From Caenispirillum salinarum AK4 (lineage in GTDB: Bacteria; Pseudomonadota; Alphaproteobacteria; Rhodospirillales; Rhodospirillaceae), in contig NZ_ANHY01000004.1 of NCBI RefSeq assembly GCF_000315795.1, positions 310,001-374,000 on the forward strand: a stretch of DNA of 64,000 bases. Reading direction: 5' to 3'. A program made the position numbers and the translations under genes. Positions 1 to 9,540 of this stretch are shown here, in pieces (position 1 is the first letter of the stretch; each line of letters starts with the position of its first letter). Below the pieces are notes generated by a model. The model searched no databases. It worked only from the letters and a program-made list of their open reading frames with translations, and was not told where the DNA came from.

Positions 1-1
1 C

Positions 2-223
2 CGCGACGACTACGGGCTGGAGGTGCGCGGCGTCATGTGCATTCCGCCTGTGGACGAGGAACCCGCCCTGCATTTCGCCCTGCTGCGCGAGATCGCCCGC
101 CGCAACGGCCTGCCGGTCCTGTCCATGGGCATGAGCGACGACTACCCCACGGCCATCGCCCTGGGCGCGACCCATGTGCGCGTCGGCACGGCGGTATTCG
201 GGCACCGCCCGGTGAAAGGGTAG
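2..223 (+). CDS. yggS: YggS/PROSC-family pyridoxal-phosphate homeostasis protein (C-terminal fragment)
   Basis: The last 73 codons of a gene that begins before the window. The tail contains 'SMGMSDDYPTAI' followed by 'GATHVRVGTAVFG', the conserved C-terminal signature of YggS/PLPBP proteins, in which the Met-Gly-Met-Ser segment and the Arg-x-Gly segment line the PLP phosphate pocket. The family binds PLP and helps balance free B6 vitamers and amino-acid pools in the cytoplasm; no catalytic reaction is firmly established. The PLP-binding lysine lies outside the window. The gene ends 38 bases before the convergent MerR gene and no terminator is obvious. Confidence 0.85.
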   Translation, partial: RDDYGLEVRGVMCIPPVDEEPALHFALLREIARRNGLPVLSMGMSDDYPTAIALGATHVRVGTAVFGHRPVKG

Positions 224-261
224 GCGCGGGGCGGGCAGGGGAGGCCGCCGCGGCCGCCCGG

Positions 262-702
262 TCAGGGCGCCGGCGGATGATCGTCGGCCAGGCATTTGTC
301 GTGGTCGGACAGGATCTCGATCACGCGGCACCGGTCGACCGTTCCGCACTCGCAATGCTCCGTCATGCGCTCCAGTTCGGCTTCCAGAAGCTTGAGCCGC
401 TGGATGCGGTGGCGCACCGACTCCAGGTTCCGGCGCGCGATGCGATCGGCCTCCGCGCAGGAGGCCGTCGGCGTTTCCGTCAGCCCCAGCAGATCCCGGA
501 TGTCGTCGAGCGGGAACCCCAGGTCGCGGGCATGGCGGATGAAGGTCAGGCGCTCGGCGTGGTGACGGGTGTAGACCCGCTGGTTGCCGGCCGTGCGCGC
601 CGGCGGCGGCATGAGGCCCACCTGCTCGTAATAGCGGATGGTCGGAACCTTGCAGCCGCTGGCCTGCGCCAGCCGGCCGATGGAGAACGTGGGGTCGGCC
701 AT
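262..702 (-). CDS. MerR-family metal-responsive transcriptional regulator
   Basis: A 146-residue regulator with an N-terminal winged-helix MerR domain ('FSIGRLAQASG', then 'TIRYYEQVGL' and 'RVYTRHH'), a long dimerisation helix, and a C-terminal metal-loop region with cysteines at 117, 119, 125 and 137 ('CECGTVDRC'). I chose the ATG at 702 because a GGAAAA ribosome-binding sequence precedes it; an in-frame ATG at 711 and a longer frame to 795 would run into the shared promoter. It is divergent from a CDF-like transporter, the usual arrangement for a sensor that activates its own metal exporter. The Cys-rich tail supports a soft or borderline metal, but which metal cannot be read from sequence. 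Confidence 0.85.
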   Translation of the reverse strand: MADPTFSIGRLAQASGCKVPTIRYYEQVGLMPPPARTAGNQRVYTRHHAERLTFIRHARDLGFPLDDIRDLLGLTETPTASCAEADRIARRNLESVRHRIQRLKLLEAELERMTEHCECGTVDRCRVIEILSDHDKCLADDHPPAP

Positions 703-718
703 GAGTCGCATTTTCCGC

Positions 719-749
719 TTGAAGCTATAGCGACTAGAGAATTTAGGGT
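719..749 (+). promoter_or_regulatory. MerR-type promoter and operator of the CDF-like gene
   Basis: A -35-like TTGAAG (719-724) and a -10-like TAGGGT (744-749) are separated by 19 bp, the over-long spacing typical of MerR-activated promoters. The spacer holds an imperfect dyad, CTATAG-CGA-CTAGAG. The site lies between the divergent regulator and transporter genes, so one regulator dimer could control both. Confidence 0.65.
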
Positions 750-793
750 GCCGGCAATGAAGGTCAAACCCGTGAAACGCTGAGGAGCCGACC

Positions 794-1438
794 ATGGCCG
801 GTCAATGCTGCGGCGCCAACGCCCGATTCGACGGCACGTCGCGCGCCTACCGCCGCGTGTTGTGGGCCGTCATCGCCATCAACGCCACCATGTTCGTCGT
901 CGAGATGGCGGCGGGCCTGGCGGCGCGGTCCCAGGCGCTGCAGGCCGACGCGCTGGATTTCCTGGGCGATTCGGCAACCTACGGCATCAGCCTCGCCGTC
1001 ATCGGCATGGCGGCGACGGTGCGGGCCAAGGCGGCGCTGGTGAAGGGCATCAGCCTGTCGATCATGGGGCTGTGGGTGCTGGGCAGCACCCTTTACCGTG
1101 TCACCGTGCTGGGCACGCCCGAGGCGCCGGTGATGGGCGCCATCGGTTTCCTGGCGCTGCTGGCCAACCTGGGCAGCGTGCTTCTGCTCATGCGCTGGCG
1201 CAACGGCGACGCCAATGTGCGGTCGGTGTGGCTGTGCAGCCGCAACGACGCCATCGGCAACGTGGCGGTGATGCTGGCCGCCAGCGGCGTCTGGGCCACC
1301 GGAACCGGCTGGCCGGACGTGATCGTCGCGGCGATCATGGCGGGGCTGTTCCTGTGGTCGGCGGTCCAGATCATCGGCCAGGCCCGCCGGGAACTGGCCG
1401 ATGCCGCCACGGCGTCGGCGTCGGCGCCGGCGGAGTAG
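794..1438 (+). CDS. Cation diffusion facilitator-like transporter (CzcD-related)
   Basis: A 214-residue membrane protein with about six hydrophobic segments. 'QADALDFLGDSATY' matches the second transmembrane helix of CDF transporters, where paired aspartates bind metal. The partner motif in helix five reads 'SRNDAIGN' rather than the usual HxxxD, so the metal site is altered. The cytoplasmic C-terminal domain of classical CDF proteins is missing and the chain ends just after the last helix. The N-terminus carries a Cys-Cys pair ('GQCCGAN'). The ATG at 794 follows a GAGGAG ribosome-binding site. With the divergent MerR gene this is probably a metal or cation efflux unit in the inner membrane. 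Confidence 0.8.
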   Translation: MAGQCCGANARFDGTSRAYRRVLWAVIAINATMFVVEMAAGLAARSQALQADALDFLGDSATYGISLAVIGMAATVRAKAALVKGISLSIMGLWVLGSTLYRVTVLGTPEAPVMGAIGFLALLANLGSVLLLMRWRNGDANVRSVWLCSRNDAIGNVAVMLAASGVWATGTGWPDVIVAAIMAGLFLWSAVQIIGQARRELADAATASASAPAE

Positions 1439-1447
1439 AACGCCGGG

Positions 1448-2476
1448 TCAGCGCCGCCGACCGGCCGCCCGCGCCACCTGCATCAGCGCGCGGGCGCACA
1501 TTTCCTCGGCCGGCAGGCCGGTGGACTTGCAGTCGATTTCCGCCTCCAGCAGCAGGTCCAGGGCCTGGCCGATCAGCGGCACAGTCCAGCGCCGCATCTG
1601 GCCCTGGAAGCGGTTGGCGACCTTGAAGAACACCGGCGGGCGCAGCGACTTCATGGCCGCCTCGGGGCTTTTGCCGGCCTCCACGGCGCCGACGGCCAGG
1701 TGCAGGCGCTGGAAATGACGCTGCACCATGCGCAGGATCTGCACCGGGTTGGTGCCTTCGCGGAACAGGCGGTCGAGCATGCGCTGCGTGCCGGCGACGT
1801 CGCCATCGGCGACGGCGTTGCTCAGGTCGTCCAGGCCGAGCGATGCCGAATCGCCGACACAGGCCGCGGCGTCCTCCAGCGTCACCTCGCCGCCGGCCGC
1901 ACCCTTGTAGAGCACCAGCTTCTCCAGCTCGGCGCGGGTCAGTTGCCGGTCGCCGCCCAGGTGCGAGAGCAGGAAGGCCATGGCGTCCGCCGAGGTCCGC
2001 AGGCCCGCCGCCCCCAGGGTGTCGCGCACCACCGTCTCCAGCCCCGCGCCCTCGTCGGCGTAGCACGGCAGGGCCGCGGCGATGTCGGCGCCCTCGCACA
2101 GTTTGCGCAGCGACGACGACTTGGCCAGGTCGCCGGCCTGGAGGATGACCAGCGAATCGCCCTTGGGGTCCTCGATGAACGGCTTCACGCGGGCCGTGAC
2201 GGCGTCGGCGGCGTCGCGCAGGCGCACGACGCGCCGTCCGCCCGTCAATGCCATGGCGGCGGCCTCGTCGGCCAGACGCGACGGATCTTCCTTGAGCGTC
2301 GCGGCGGTCAGGTCGGCGACGCGGAAGGGGTCGGACGGGTCGTCGACAACGGCGCGCGTCAGCTTGTCCACGCGCTCGCGCACAAGGCCGGTGTCGGGGC
2401 CGTAGACCAGCACCACCCGGACCTTGGGATCGGGCCGGGCGACGAAGGCCTCGATGCGCCCGCCGGTGAGCTTCAC
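1448..2476 (-). CDS. holA: DNA polymerase III subunit delta
   Basis: A 342-residue clamp-loader subunit. Delta opens the beta sliding clamp within the DNA polymerase III clamp loader. The N-terminal region ('VVLVYGPDTGLVRERVDKL') resembles the degenerate P-loop of HolA, followed by the middle domain ('LGGDRQLTRAELEKLVLY') and the C-terminal collar domain ('FREGTNPVQILRMVQRHF'). It starts with GTG at 2476, overlapping the lptE stop codon by four bases (GTGA), so it is probably translationally coupled. The order leuS-lptE-holA is common in Alphaproteobacteria. It converges on the CDF-like gene with nine bases between the stop codons. Confidence 0.95.
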   Translation of the reverse strand: MKLTGGRIEAFVARPDPKVRVVLVYGPDTGLVRERVDKLTRAVVDDPSDPFRVADLTAATLKEDPSRLADEAAAMALTGGRRVVRLRDAADAVTARVKPFIEDPKGDSLVILQAGDLAKSSSLRKLCEGADIAAALPCYADEGAGLETVVRDTLGAAGLRTSADAMAFLLSHLGGDRQLTRAELEKLVLYKGAAGGEVTLEDAAACVGDSASLGLDDLSNAVADGDVAGTQRMLDRLFREGTNPVQILRMVQRHFQRLHLAVGAVEAGKSPEAAMKSLRPPVFFKVANRFQGQMRRWTVPLIGQALDLLLEAEIDCKSTGLPAEEMCARALMQVARAAGRRR

Positions 2477-3003
2477 GCCTCCTCCTGCTCCACGAAGAAC
2501 GCGGACAGGCGGTTGACGATCTGCTGGGCGACGTCTTCGGCGGCCCGGCGCTCGGCATCCTCGCGCGAGACGATGGCGGCGTACTGGTCGTCCAGGATGT
2601 TGTAGCTGGCGATGGACCGCGCGGTCTTCTGCAGCACCCGCTCGTCGCCGCGTGTCAGCTCGTAGTCGACGGTATAGAAGATGTTGGCGCGGGTTGCGGT
2701 GGCGTCCTTGCGGATGCCGACCTCGGTGCTTGTCAGATCGGCCGAGAAGGTGAGGGTGTAGACCTTGGGCACGTTCCGCCCCGCCGCCGCCACCTGGCGC
2801 TCGATCTCGGTGCGCATGATCTGGCCGACGCGGTCGCCCGCCCGGCCGACGCGGATCGCGGCCAACTGGCGCGAGACCGTGCCGTTGCGGGCGCCGCCCC
2901 CGTACATGGGCTGGTAGCCGCAGGCTGCGGTGGCGAGCGCCAGGCCCGCCGCCCCGGCGCCGCGCAGCAGGGCGCGGCGCGTGGTCAGGCCGCGGCCGCT
3001 CAT
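2473..3003 (-). CDS. lptE: LPS-assembly lipoprotein LptE
   Basis: A 176-residue outer-membrane lipoprotein that plugs and stabilises the LptD translocon delivering lipopolysaccharide to the cell surface. The N-terminus is basic ('TTRRALLRG'), followed by a hydrophobic stretch and a lipobox ending at Cys28 ('[12 protein letters not shown]'); the 'CGYQPMYG' start is characteristic of alphaproteobacterial LptE. It starts with ATG at 3003, overlapping the leuS stop by four bases, and its own stop overlaps the holA start. Coupling to leuS and holA is typical for this lineage and does not imply shared function. Confidence 0.93.
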   Translation of the reverse strand: MSGRGLTTRRALLRGAGAAGLALATAACGYQPMYGGGARNGTVSRQLAAIRVGRAGDRVGQIMRTEIERQVAAAGRNVPKVYTLTFSADLTSTEVGIRKDATATRANIFYTVDYELTRGDERVLQKTARSIASYNILDDQYAAIVSREDAERRAAEDVAQQIVNRLSAFFVEQEEA

Positions 3004-5630
3004 TTCGCCGCCACCACGTTGACGATCTTGCCGGGCACGACGATCACCTTGCGCGGCGGCTTGCCGCCCAGCTGCGCCTGCACGTTGGGCAGGTCCAGCG
3101 CCAGCTTTTCCGCCTCGTCCTTGGGGCAGTCCTTGGGCACCTCGATGGTGCCGCGCAGCTTGCCGTTGACCTGCACGGCCAGCGTGACGGTGGCGTCCAC
3201 CAGCATGGACGGGTCGGCCTTGGGCCACGGCGTTTCCGCCAGGATGGTGTCGTGGCCCAGGCGCTGCCAGATCTCCTCGGCGATGTGCGGCGTCATGGGG
3301 TTGAGCAGCCGCACCACCGTTTCCAGACCGAACCTGACGGCGGCGGGGTCGGCCTTGCCGTCCTTGACGGCATCGGCGACGGCGTTGGTCAGTTCGCGCA
3401 CGCGGGCGACGACGGTGTTGAAGCGCAAGGCCTCCAGGTCGGCCGTGACGCCGTCGATGGTCTTGTGGGCGGCCTTGACAAGCGCCAGCGACTCGTCCGC
3501 CGCGCCCTCGGGCGACGGGCCGCCGGGCACGGCGGGGCCCAGGTCCATCCCGGAGCCCACGGCGAGGCGCCACAGGCGGTTGAGGTAGCGCCAGGCGCCC
3601 TCGATGCCGGCGTCGGACCAGTCCAGATCGCGGTCCGGCGGGCTGTCGGACAGCATGAACAGGCGCGCGGCGTCGGCCCCGTAGGTGTCGATGATGTGGG
3701 TGGGGTCGACGGTGTTGCGCTTGGACTTGGACATCTTCTCCGATCGGCCCACCGTGATGGGCGCGCCGTCGGAGACGCGCTTGGCGGTGCCGTCGGGCAG
3801 CTTGTCCACGTCCCCCGGCTCGACCCACTTGCCGTTCGGGTCCTTGTAGGTTTCGTGGTTGATCATGCCCTGGGTGAACAGGCCGGCGAAGGGCTCGGCG
3901 GCCGACAGGTAGCCGCAGTCCCGCAGCGCGCGGGTGAAGAAGCGCGAGTACAGCAGGTGAAGCACCGCGTGCTCGATACCGCCGATGTACTGGTCGACGG
4001 GCAGCCAGTGGTCGGCGCGCGCCTTGGAGAAGCCCACCGAGTCGTTGGTCGGGTCGGCGAATCGGGCGAAGTACCACGACGACTCGAAGAAGGTGTCGAA
4101 GGTGTCCGTCTCGCGCCGGGCCGCCTTGCCGCAGGTGGGGCAGTCGACGTGCTTCCAGGTGGGGTGATGGTCCAGCGGGTTGCCCGGCGTGTCGAAGGAC
4201 ACGTCCTCGGGCAGTTCCACGGGCAGCTGGTCCTCGGGCACGGGAACGGCGCCGCAGCTGTCGCAGTGGATGATGGGGATGGGGCAGCCCCAGTAGCGCT
4301 GGCGGGAGACACCCCAGTCGCGCAGGCGGAACTGGATGGTGCCGGTGCCCTTGTCCAGCGTCTCCAGCTTTTCGATGGCGGCCCGCTTGGCGGTTTCCGT
4401 GTCCATGCCGTCCAGGAAGCCCGAGTTCACGGCGACGCCGGGATCGGTGTAGGCTTCGGTCGCGTGCACCGCCATCTCGCGCGAGAAGGTGTCCACGTCG
4501 GCGTCCGTCGGCGCCACGACGGCCTTGACCGGCAGCTTGTATTTGCGGGCGAAGTCCATGTCGCGCTGGTCGTGGCCGGGGCAGGCGAAGATGGCGCCGG
4601 TGCCGTACTGCATCAGCACGAAGTTCGCCACCCACACCGGCAACTCCCACGAGGGGTCCAGGGGGTGGCGGACCGTCAGGCCGGTCTCGTAGCCCTTCTT
4701 CTCGGCGGTCTCGATGGCCTCTTCCGAGGTGCCGATGCGGTCGCACTCGGCGATGAAGTCCTTGAGCTTCGGGTCACGCTCGGCCAGCGCCGCCGCCAGC
4801 GGGTGGTGCGGCGACAGGGCGACAAAGCTGGCGCCGAACAGCGTGTCCGGGCGGGTGGTGAAGACCTCCACGTGCGGCAGGTCGTAGGCCAGCTTGCCGG
4901 CCGGCTGCGCCACGATGTCGAAGTTGACGCGCGCGCCCTCCGACTTGCCGATCCAGTTGTGCTGCATGGTCCGGACCTTCTCCGGCCAGCGCGGCAGGTC
5001 GTCCAGCGCGGCCAGCAGGTCGTCGGCGTAGTGGGTGATCTTGAGGAACCACTGGTTCAGCTCGCGGCGCTCCACGGGCGCGCCGGAGCGCCAGCCCTTG
5101 CCGTCGATCACTTGCTCGTTGGCGAGCACGGTGTTCTCCACCGGGTCCCAGTTGACCCAGCTTTTCTTGCGGTAGGCGAGGCCGGCCTTCAGGAAATCCA
5201 GGAACATCTTCTGCTCGTGCCGGTAGTACTCCGGCTCGCAGGTGGAGATTTCCCGGCTCCAGTCGATGGACAGGCCCATGGGCTTGAACTGGTCGCGCAT
5301 GGCCGTGATGTTCTCGCGCGTCCACTTCCCCGGATGCACGCCGCGCTCGATGGCGGCGTTTTCCGCCGGCAGGCCGAAGGCGTCCCAGCCCATGGGATGC
5401 AGCACCGCATGGCCCTGGGCGCGCTTGGCGCGGGCCACCACGTCGCCCAGCGTGTAGTTGCGCACGTGCCCCATGTGGATGCGCCCTGAGGGGTAGGGGA
5501 ACATCTCCAGCACGTAGTACTTGGGCCTGTACTGGTCCTCGGTGGCGGTGAAGCAGCCGCGGTCGTCCCAGACCTTCTGCCACTTTTCCTCGGTTTCCTT
5601 GACGGTGTAGCGGTCGTCGGGACGCGACAT
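3000..5630 (-). CDS. leuS: Leucyl-tRNA synthetase
   Basis: An 876-residue class I aminoacyl-tRNA synthetase that charges tRNA-Leu. The HIGH motif is HMGH at residues 52-55 ('[11 protein letters not shown]'), followed by '[13 protein letters not shown]'. The editing (CP1) domain occupies the middle, a zinc-like cysteine cluster is seen in 'CDSCG' and 'CPTCG', and the KMSKS loop lies near residue 632 ('EKMSKSKRN'). I chose the ATG at 5630, giving '[10 protein letters not shown]', because the family begins here; the frame stays open to 5738 but that extension is not conserved-looking. First of three overlapping genes (leuS-lptE-holA). Confidence 0.97.
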   Translation of the reverse strand: MSRPDDRYTVKETEEKWQKVWDDRGCFTATEDQYRPKYYVLEMFPYPSGRIHMGHVRNYTLGDVVARAKRAQGHAVLHPMGWDAFGLPAENAAIERGVHPGKWTRENITAMRDQFKPMGLSIDWSREISTCEPEYYRHEQKMFLDFLKAGLAYRKKSWVNWDPVENTVLANEQVIDGKGWRSGAPVERRELNQWFLKITHYADDLLAALDDLPRWPEKVRTMQHNWIGKSEGARVNFDIVAQPAGKLAYDLPHVEVFTTRPDTLFGASFVALSPHHPLAAALAERDPKLKDFIAECDRIGTSEEAIETAEKKGYETGLTVRHPLDPSWELPVWVANFVLMQYGTGAIFACPGHDQRDMDFARKYKLPVKAVVAPTDADVDTFSREMAVHATEAYTDPGVAVNSGFLDGMDTETAKRAAIEKLETLDKGTGTIQFRLRDWGVSRQRYWGCPIPIIHCDSCGAVPVPEDQLPVELPEDVSFDTPGNPLDHHPTWKHVDCPTCGKAARRETDTFDTFFESSWYFARFADPTNDSVGFSKARADHWLPVDQYIGGIEHAVLHLLYSRFFTRALRDCGYLSAAEPFAGLFTQGMINHETYKDPNGKWVEPGDVDKLPDGTAKRVSDGAPITVGRSEKMSKSKRNTVDPTHIIDTYGADAARLFMLSDSPPDRDLDWSDAGIEGAWRYLNRLWRLAVGSGMDLGPAVPGGPSPEGAADESLALVKAAHKTIDGVTADLEALRFNTVVARVRELTNAVADAVKDGKADPAAVRFGLETVVRLLNPMTPHIAEEIWQRLGHDTILAETPWPKADPSMLVDATVTLAVQVNGKLRGTIEVPKDCPKDEAEKLALDLPNVQAQLGGKPPRKVIVVPGKIVNVVAAK

Positions 5631-5700
5631 CGTGGGCAACTTCCTGCTTGGGTCTGTGTGGAACGTGTCGGGCGAAGAAGGCCGGCGCGGGCGGCGCCGG

Positions 5701-6288
5701 TCAGCCTTCGTTGGAGGCCATGCGCAGTTCGCGGGCACGCATCAGCACGGCGTCCTCAAGCTCGGTGGAGACGCCCGGCGCGACCGGCGCGTCCACCCAG
5801 CCGCCGTTCTGCGGGTCGCGGACCTGGCGGAAGACGGTGACCTTCAGGCCGTCGGCGCGCAGCTCGCGGCCCAGGATGTAGGCGTTGGCCTTGAAGCGCT
5901 CTCCGGGCGTGGCGGGGTCGGCGTACCAGTCGGTGATGATGACGCCGCCGAAGGGATCGGCGGAAACCAGCGGCATGAACGACACGGTGTCCAGCGTCGC
6001 ACGCCACAGCCAGGCGTTGACGCCGATGCCGGTGCCGCCGCCGTTGGAGTCCGTGTCGTCGCCGAACAGGTTCAGCCCGCCCTGGCCGAAGACCGTCTCG
6101 CGTTCCTCAAAGGACTCACGCATGGTCTGCATCTCGTAGGTCCCGCCGGGATTTTTCCGGCGTTCCTTGTCCGTCGGGAACACCGCCTGGGTCTGGCTGC
6201 AGGCGGCGAGCGCCACCACGGCGGCCAGCGACACCAGGACGCTGCGGACGGCGGGGGTGCGGCGGCGGGCGCTGAACGTGGTCTTCAT
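5701..6288 (-). CDS. DUF3576 lipoprotein
   Basis: A 195-residue predicted lipoprotein. The signal peptide ends in a lipobox at Cys30 ('VVALAACSQ'); the mature part contains '[21 protein letters not shown]' (only partly hydrophobic) and '[12 protein letters not shown]', which are hallmarks of DUF3576. No biochemical role is established; the family is restricted largely to Alphaproteobacteria and usually sits just upstream of leuS, as here. The ATG at 6288 is chosen because GAGAGAG precedes it and it yields a good signal peptide; an in-frame ATG lies at 6312. The C-terminus ends 70 bases before the leuS start codon. Confidence 0.85.
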   Translation of the reverse strand: MKTTFSARRRTPAVRSVLVSLAAVVALAACSQTQAVFPTDKERRKNPGGTYEMQTMRESFEERETVFGQGGLNLFGDDTDSNGGGTGIGVNAWLWRATLDTVSFMPLVSADPFGGVIITDWYADPATPGERFKANAYILGRELRADGLKVTVFRQVRDPQNGGWVDAPVAPGVSTELEDAVLMRARELRMASNEG

Positions 6289-6604
6289 GAACTCTCTCTC
6301 ATCATGCGACATGCGGTCCGCGACGGCGGCCGGTCCCGTTTGCGGGTCCGGCGACCGTGTCGGCCACCTTTATATACCGCGCGCGAGGCAAGGGCGCGAG
6401 AGCCGACTGGCCGAAGGGGTTGTTGCAGCGCTGCCACAGTGTGCAGAAAAGAACACGTTTCTCCGGATCGGCGAATTGACCTTTCTCATACCTCGTGGCT
6501 AATTGTCCACCGTAGCCGCTGGGGAGAAGCCTCCATGGGGGTCCCCCGGCGGGATATCAGTTTCGGCTTTGCAAACACGATTTGCGAGAGAAGAGGAAGA
6601 CATC
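6289..6604 (+). promoter_or_regulatory. Intergenic region with likely porin promoter
   Basis: This 316-base gap separates the divergent DUF3576 and porin genes. The best candidate on the porin strand is TTGACC (6476-6481), 18 bp, then TAATTG (6500-6505), leaving a 5' leader of roughly 100 bases before the start codon. The stretch around 6440-6500 is noticeably AT-richer than its surroundings. No conserved RNA element was recognised in the leader. Confidence 0.35.
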
Positions 6605-7795
6605 ATGAAGAAGGTCCTGCTTGGCACCTCCGCGCTGATCGCCGCGGCTGCCGTTTCCGCTCCGGCCATGGCCCAGGAGCAGATCCAGCTCGGCATCGGC
6701 GGTAAGATGGAGCAGTACTTCGGCGTCACGTCGATGGACGACAACGACTACACCGGCGTCCCGGCGACCGTCGAGAGCACCTCGACCGGCATCAACACCG
6801 ACACCGAGGTGTACTTCACCGGCGCCACCACCCTGGACAACGGCCTGACCGTCGGTGCCGTGATCCAGCTCGAGGCCGGTGTCGGCGCCGCCGGTGCTGA
6901 CGAGCAGTACGCCTACATCGAAGGCGCCTTCGGTCAGATCGTCGCCGGTCAGCGCAACGGCGTGAACGGCATCCTGGCCCACGACGCCCCGCAGTTCGGC
7001 ATTGCCGAGACCGACGTCATGGGCTTCGTGACCTGGAACGGCGTCGCCAACAACCACTTCAACCCGGCCGGCTACACGCAGAACTACTTCCGCGGCGCCA
7101 CCTCGGGCACCTTCACCGACACCACCATCTCCAGCGATGACGCGTCGGTGTCCTACATCACCCCGACCCTGGCTGGCTTCTCCGCCGGTCTGACCTGGAC
7201 CCCGAACCCGGGCGGTGCGCTGCAGGCTGACCAGAACGCTGGTTCCAGCAACCAGTGGGAAGCTGCCATCGCCTACAACGGTGAGTTCTCGGGTGTCGGC
7301 ATCGGCGCCGACGTCGCCTACATCACCGACGACGGCCAGAACGTCCCCGGCGGCACCGACGCCGACGACCAGACCATGTGGCGCGCCGGCCTGGTGCTGT
7401 CCTACGCCGGCTTCCAGCTGGGCGGCAGCTACATGAACGTCGACGACGTGAACCGCACCGCCAGCACCCCGACCGTCGCGTTCGAGGACGAGCACACCGC
7501 CTGGAACGTCGGCGCTGGCTACGAGACCGGCCCGTACGGCGTGTCCGTGACCTACAGCCGTGCCATCCTGGACTTCGACTCGGCCGCCGCTGGCGTCGCC
7601 CAGATCGACGAGGACAGCTACGAGCAGGTCATGCTGAACGGCACCTACGACCTGGGCCCCGGCATCACCGCCGCCGGTTCGGTGTTCTGGGCCGAGGGTG
7701 AGCGCGACTTCAACGCCGTCGCCAACACCGCCGGCACGGCCGACGTGTCGCGCGATGGCACCGGCGGCATCGTCGCCCTGCAGCTGTCCTTCTAA
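6605..7795 (+). CDS. Gram-negative porin (general diffusion type)
   Basis: A 396-residue outer-membrane protein with a classical signal peptide ('MKKVLLGTSALIAAAAVSAPAMA', cleaved after AMA) and alternating amphipathic beta strands, ending in a terminal aromatic residue ('IVALQLSF') as needed for the BAM assembly machine. It resembles the porin family of Rhodospirillales, trimeric 16-stranded barrels with little substrate selectivity. The ATG at 6605 follows AGAGGAAG. Codon choice is extremely uniform (almost all C or G in third position), consistent with high expression, and a perfect-stem terminator follows. It stands alone as a single-gene transcript. Confidence 0.9.
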   Translation: MKKVLLGTSALIAAAAVSAPAMAQEQIQLGIGGKMEQYFGVTSMDDNDYTGVPATVESTSTGINTDTEVYFTGATTLDNGLTVGAVIQLEAGVGAAGADEQYAYIEGAFGQIVAGQRNGVNGILAHDAPQFGIAETDVMGFVTWNGVANNHFNPAGYTQNYFRGATSGTFTDTTISSDDASVSYITPTLAGFSAGLTWTPNPGGALQADQNAGSSNQWEAAIAYNGEFSGVGIGADVAYITDDGQNVPGGTDADDQTMWRAGLVLSYAGFQLGGSYMNVDDVNRTASTPTVAFEDEHTAWNVGAGYETGPYGVSVTYSRAILDFDSAAAGVAQIDEDSYEQVMLNGTYDLGPGITAAGSVFWAEGERDFNAVANTAGTADVSRDGTGGIVALQLSF

Positions 7796-7825
7796 TCGAA
7801 GGCTGCTTCAGAACAGTCAAGGGAA

Positions 7826-7857
7826 GGGAGCGGCATTCGCCGCTCCCTTTTCCTTTT
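7826..7857 (+). terminator. Rho-independent terminator of the porin gene
   Basis: A perfect 9-bp stem GGGAGCGGC / GCCGCTCCC with loop ATTC is followed by TTTTCCTTTT. It starts 31 bases after the porin stop codon. Confidence 0.9.
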
Positions 7858-7860
7858 CCG

Positions 7861-7911
7861 GCATGACGAAGGCGGGTGCTCCCCTGGCGGAGGCGCCCGC
7901 CTTCGTCATGC
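7861..7911. repeat. Long inverted repeat downstream of the porin terminator
   Basis: Perfect 16-bp arms GCATGACGAAGGCGGG (7861-7876) and its complement (7896-7911) flank a 19-base centre that can pair further through GCTCC with GGAGGC. It is not followed by a T run in either direction, so a simple terminator role is doubtful. Confidence 0.75.
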
Positions 7912-8173
7912 GTCATGTATGCCGTGGCTGGTTTTATCCCAGCGCGCCACGCTGCCCACAGCAGAACGCTGTCGCGCTCGGGGCGGCAGCCCCAAGCCCC
8001 GCTTCATGGGCGCGCCACGCGCCCACACCCGCGATCTGATGGCGGCTCAGCGAAGTCGCAAACGCCTTCGCCAGCGGCCGTCCCGTTCATCATTGAAAAA
8101 CTGGATGGTTTGGAAGGCCGGGCCTTCCAAGCGGGCGCGGGCGGCAGCCCGCTTGCCGACGGCAAAATAAAAG
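7912..8173. other. Non-coding gap with stacked hairpins between porin and hslU
   Basis: No convincing gene. Two further hairpins lie close together: TTGGAAGGC / GCCTTCCAA (8110-8130, loop CGG) and AAGCGGGC / GCCCGCTT (8129-8154). With the inverted repeat at 7861 and the terminator at 8174 this makes a run of strong secondary structures between two convergent genes. Confidence 0.5.
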
Positions 8174-8203
8174 AAGGCCGGTGCCCTTCCGGGTACCGGC
8201 CTT
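8174..8203 (-). terminator. Rho-independent terminator of hslVU
   Basis: A 13-bp stem with one G-T pair, AAGGCCGGTGCCC / GGGTACCGGCCTT and loop TTCC. Read leftward it is followed by TTCTTTTATTTT, so it ends the hslU transcript 26 bases past its stop codon. Confidence 0.85.
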
Positions 8204-8229
8204 TCCCGTCGCGATGAACGACGCTGCGG

Positions 8230-9540
8230 TCAGAGGATGAACTTGCTCAGGTCGCCCTTCTCCGCCAGGCCGCCGACGCGCTCGTGCACCAGCTCGGGTG
8301 TGATGGGCACGGTTTCCCCGGTGCGGTCGGAGGCCGTGAAGCTGATCTCTTCCAGCAGGCGCTCCATCACCGTGTGCAGGCGGCGGGCGCCGATGTTTTC
8401 CACCGACTTGTTGATGTCGGCGGCGAGGCCGGCGATGGCGTCGATGGCGTCGTCCTGGAAGTCGAGCGTCAGGCCTTCGGTCTCCATCAGCGCCTTGTAC
8501 TGCTTGATGAGGCTGGCCTCGGGCTCGGTCAGGATGCGCTTGAAGTCGTCCTTGGTCAGCGCCTTCAGTTCCACGCGGATGGGCAGGCGGCCCTGCAGCT
8601 CGGGCAGCAGGTCCGACGGCTTGGCCAGGTGGAAGGCGCCCGAGGCGATGAACAGGATGTGGTCGGTCTTCACCGTGCCGTGCTTGGTGGCGACGGTGGT
8701 GCCCTCGATCAGCGGCAGCAGGTCGCGCTGCACGCCTTCACGGGAGACGTCGCCGCCGCGGGCATCGGACCGCGCGGTGATCTTGTCGATCTCGTCCAGG
8801 AAGACGATGCCGTTGTTCTGCACCGATTCGATGGCCTCGCGCGTGACCTCTTCCTCGTCCAGCAGCTTGTCGCTTTCCTCGCGCACCAGCACGTCATAGC
8901 TGTCGCGCACCATCATCTTGCGCGGCTTCTGGCGGCCGCCGAAGGCCTTGCCGAACAGGTCGTTGAGGTTGAGCATCCCCATCTGGGCGCCCGGCATGCC
9001 TGGAATGTCCATGGTGGGAAGCTGGCCGGCGCCGGTGTCCTGCACCATGACCTCGATCTCGCGGTCGTTCAGCTCGCCCTCGCGCAGCATCTTGCGGAAC
9101 TTCTGCCGCGTCTCCTTGCTGGCGTTCTGGCCGACCAGGGCGTCGATGACCCGTTCCTCGGCGTTCAGCTCGGCCTTGGCGAGGACCGACTTGCGCAGGC
9201 GGTCACGGGTGTCGTTGATGGCGATTTCCACCAGGTCGCGGACGATGCTTTCCACGTCGCGGCCGACATAGCCCACTTCCGTGAACTTGGTCGCCTCCAC
9301 CTTCAGGAAGGGAGCCTGCGCCAGCTTCGCCAGCCGGCGGGCGATCTCCGTCTTGCCGACGCCCGTCGGGCCGATCATCAGGATGTTCTTGGGCAGCACT
9401 TCCTCGCGCAGGCCCTCGGGCAGCTGCTGGCGGCGCCAGCGGTTGCGCAGCGCGATGGCGACGGCGCGCTTGGCCTCGCCCTGGCCGACGATGAAGCGGT
9501 CCAGCTCCGAGACGATTTCGCGGGGGGAGAAACTGGTCAT
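8230..9540 (-). CDS. hslU: ATP-dependent protease ATPase subunit HslU
   Basis: A 436-residue AAA+ unfoldase that feeds substrates to the HslV peptidase. Walker A is GPTGVGKT at residues 57-64, Walker B is 'IVFLDEIDK' near residue 250, and the intermediate (I) domain lies between them. The chain ends in 'DLSKFIL', matching the C-terminal tail that docks into HslV pockets and activates it. The ATG at 9540 overlaps the hslV stop by four bases, so the two subunits are translationally coupled. The length is normal for the family. Confidence 0.97.
   Translation of the reverse strand: MTSFSPREIVSELDRFIVGQGEAKRAVAIALRNRWRRQQLPEGLREEVLPKNILMIGPTGVGKTEIARRLAKLAQAPFLKVEATKFTEVGYVGRDVESIVRDLVEIAINDTRDRLRKSVLAKAELNAEERVIDALVGQNASKETRQKFRKMLREGELNDREIEVMVQDTGAGQLPTMDIPGMPGAQMGMLNLNDLFGKAFGGRQKPRKMMVRDSYDVLVREESDKLLDEEEVTREAIESVQNNGIVFLDEIDKITARSDARGGDVSREGVQRDLLPLIEGTTVATKHGTVKTDHILFIASGAFHLAKPSDLLPELQGRLPIRVELKALTKDDFKRILTEPEASLIKQYKALMETEGLTLDFQDDAIDAIAGLAADINKSVENIGARRLHTVMERLLEEISFTASDRTGETVPITPELVHERVGGLAEKGDLSKFIL

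Noticed and set aside
3252-5489. A 745-codon open frame on the plus strand
   Set aside because: It lies antisense inside leuS; its translation is Gly/Val/Arg/His-rich with no motif, as expected for the complement of a GC3-biased gene.
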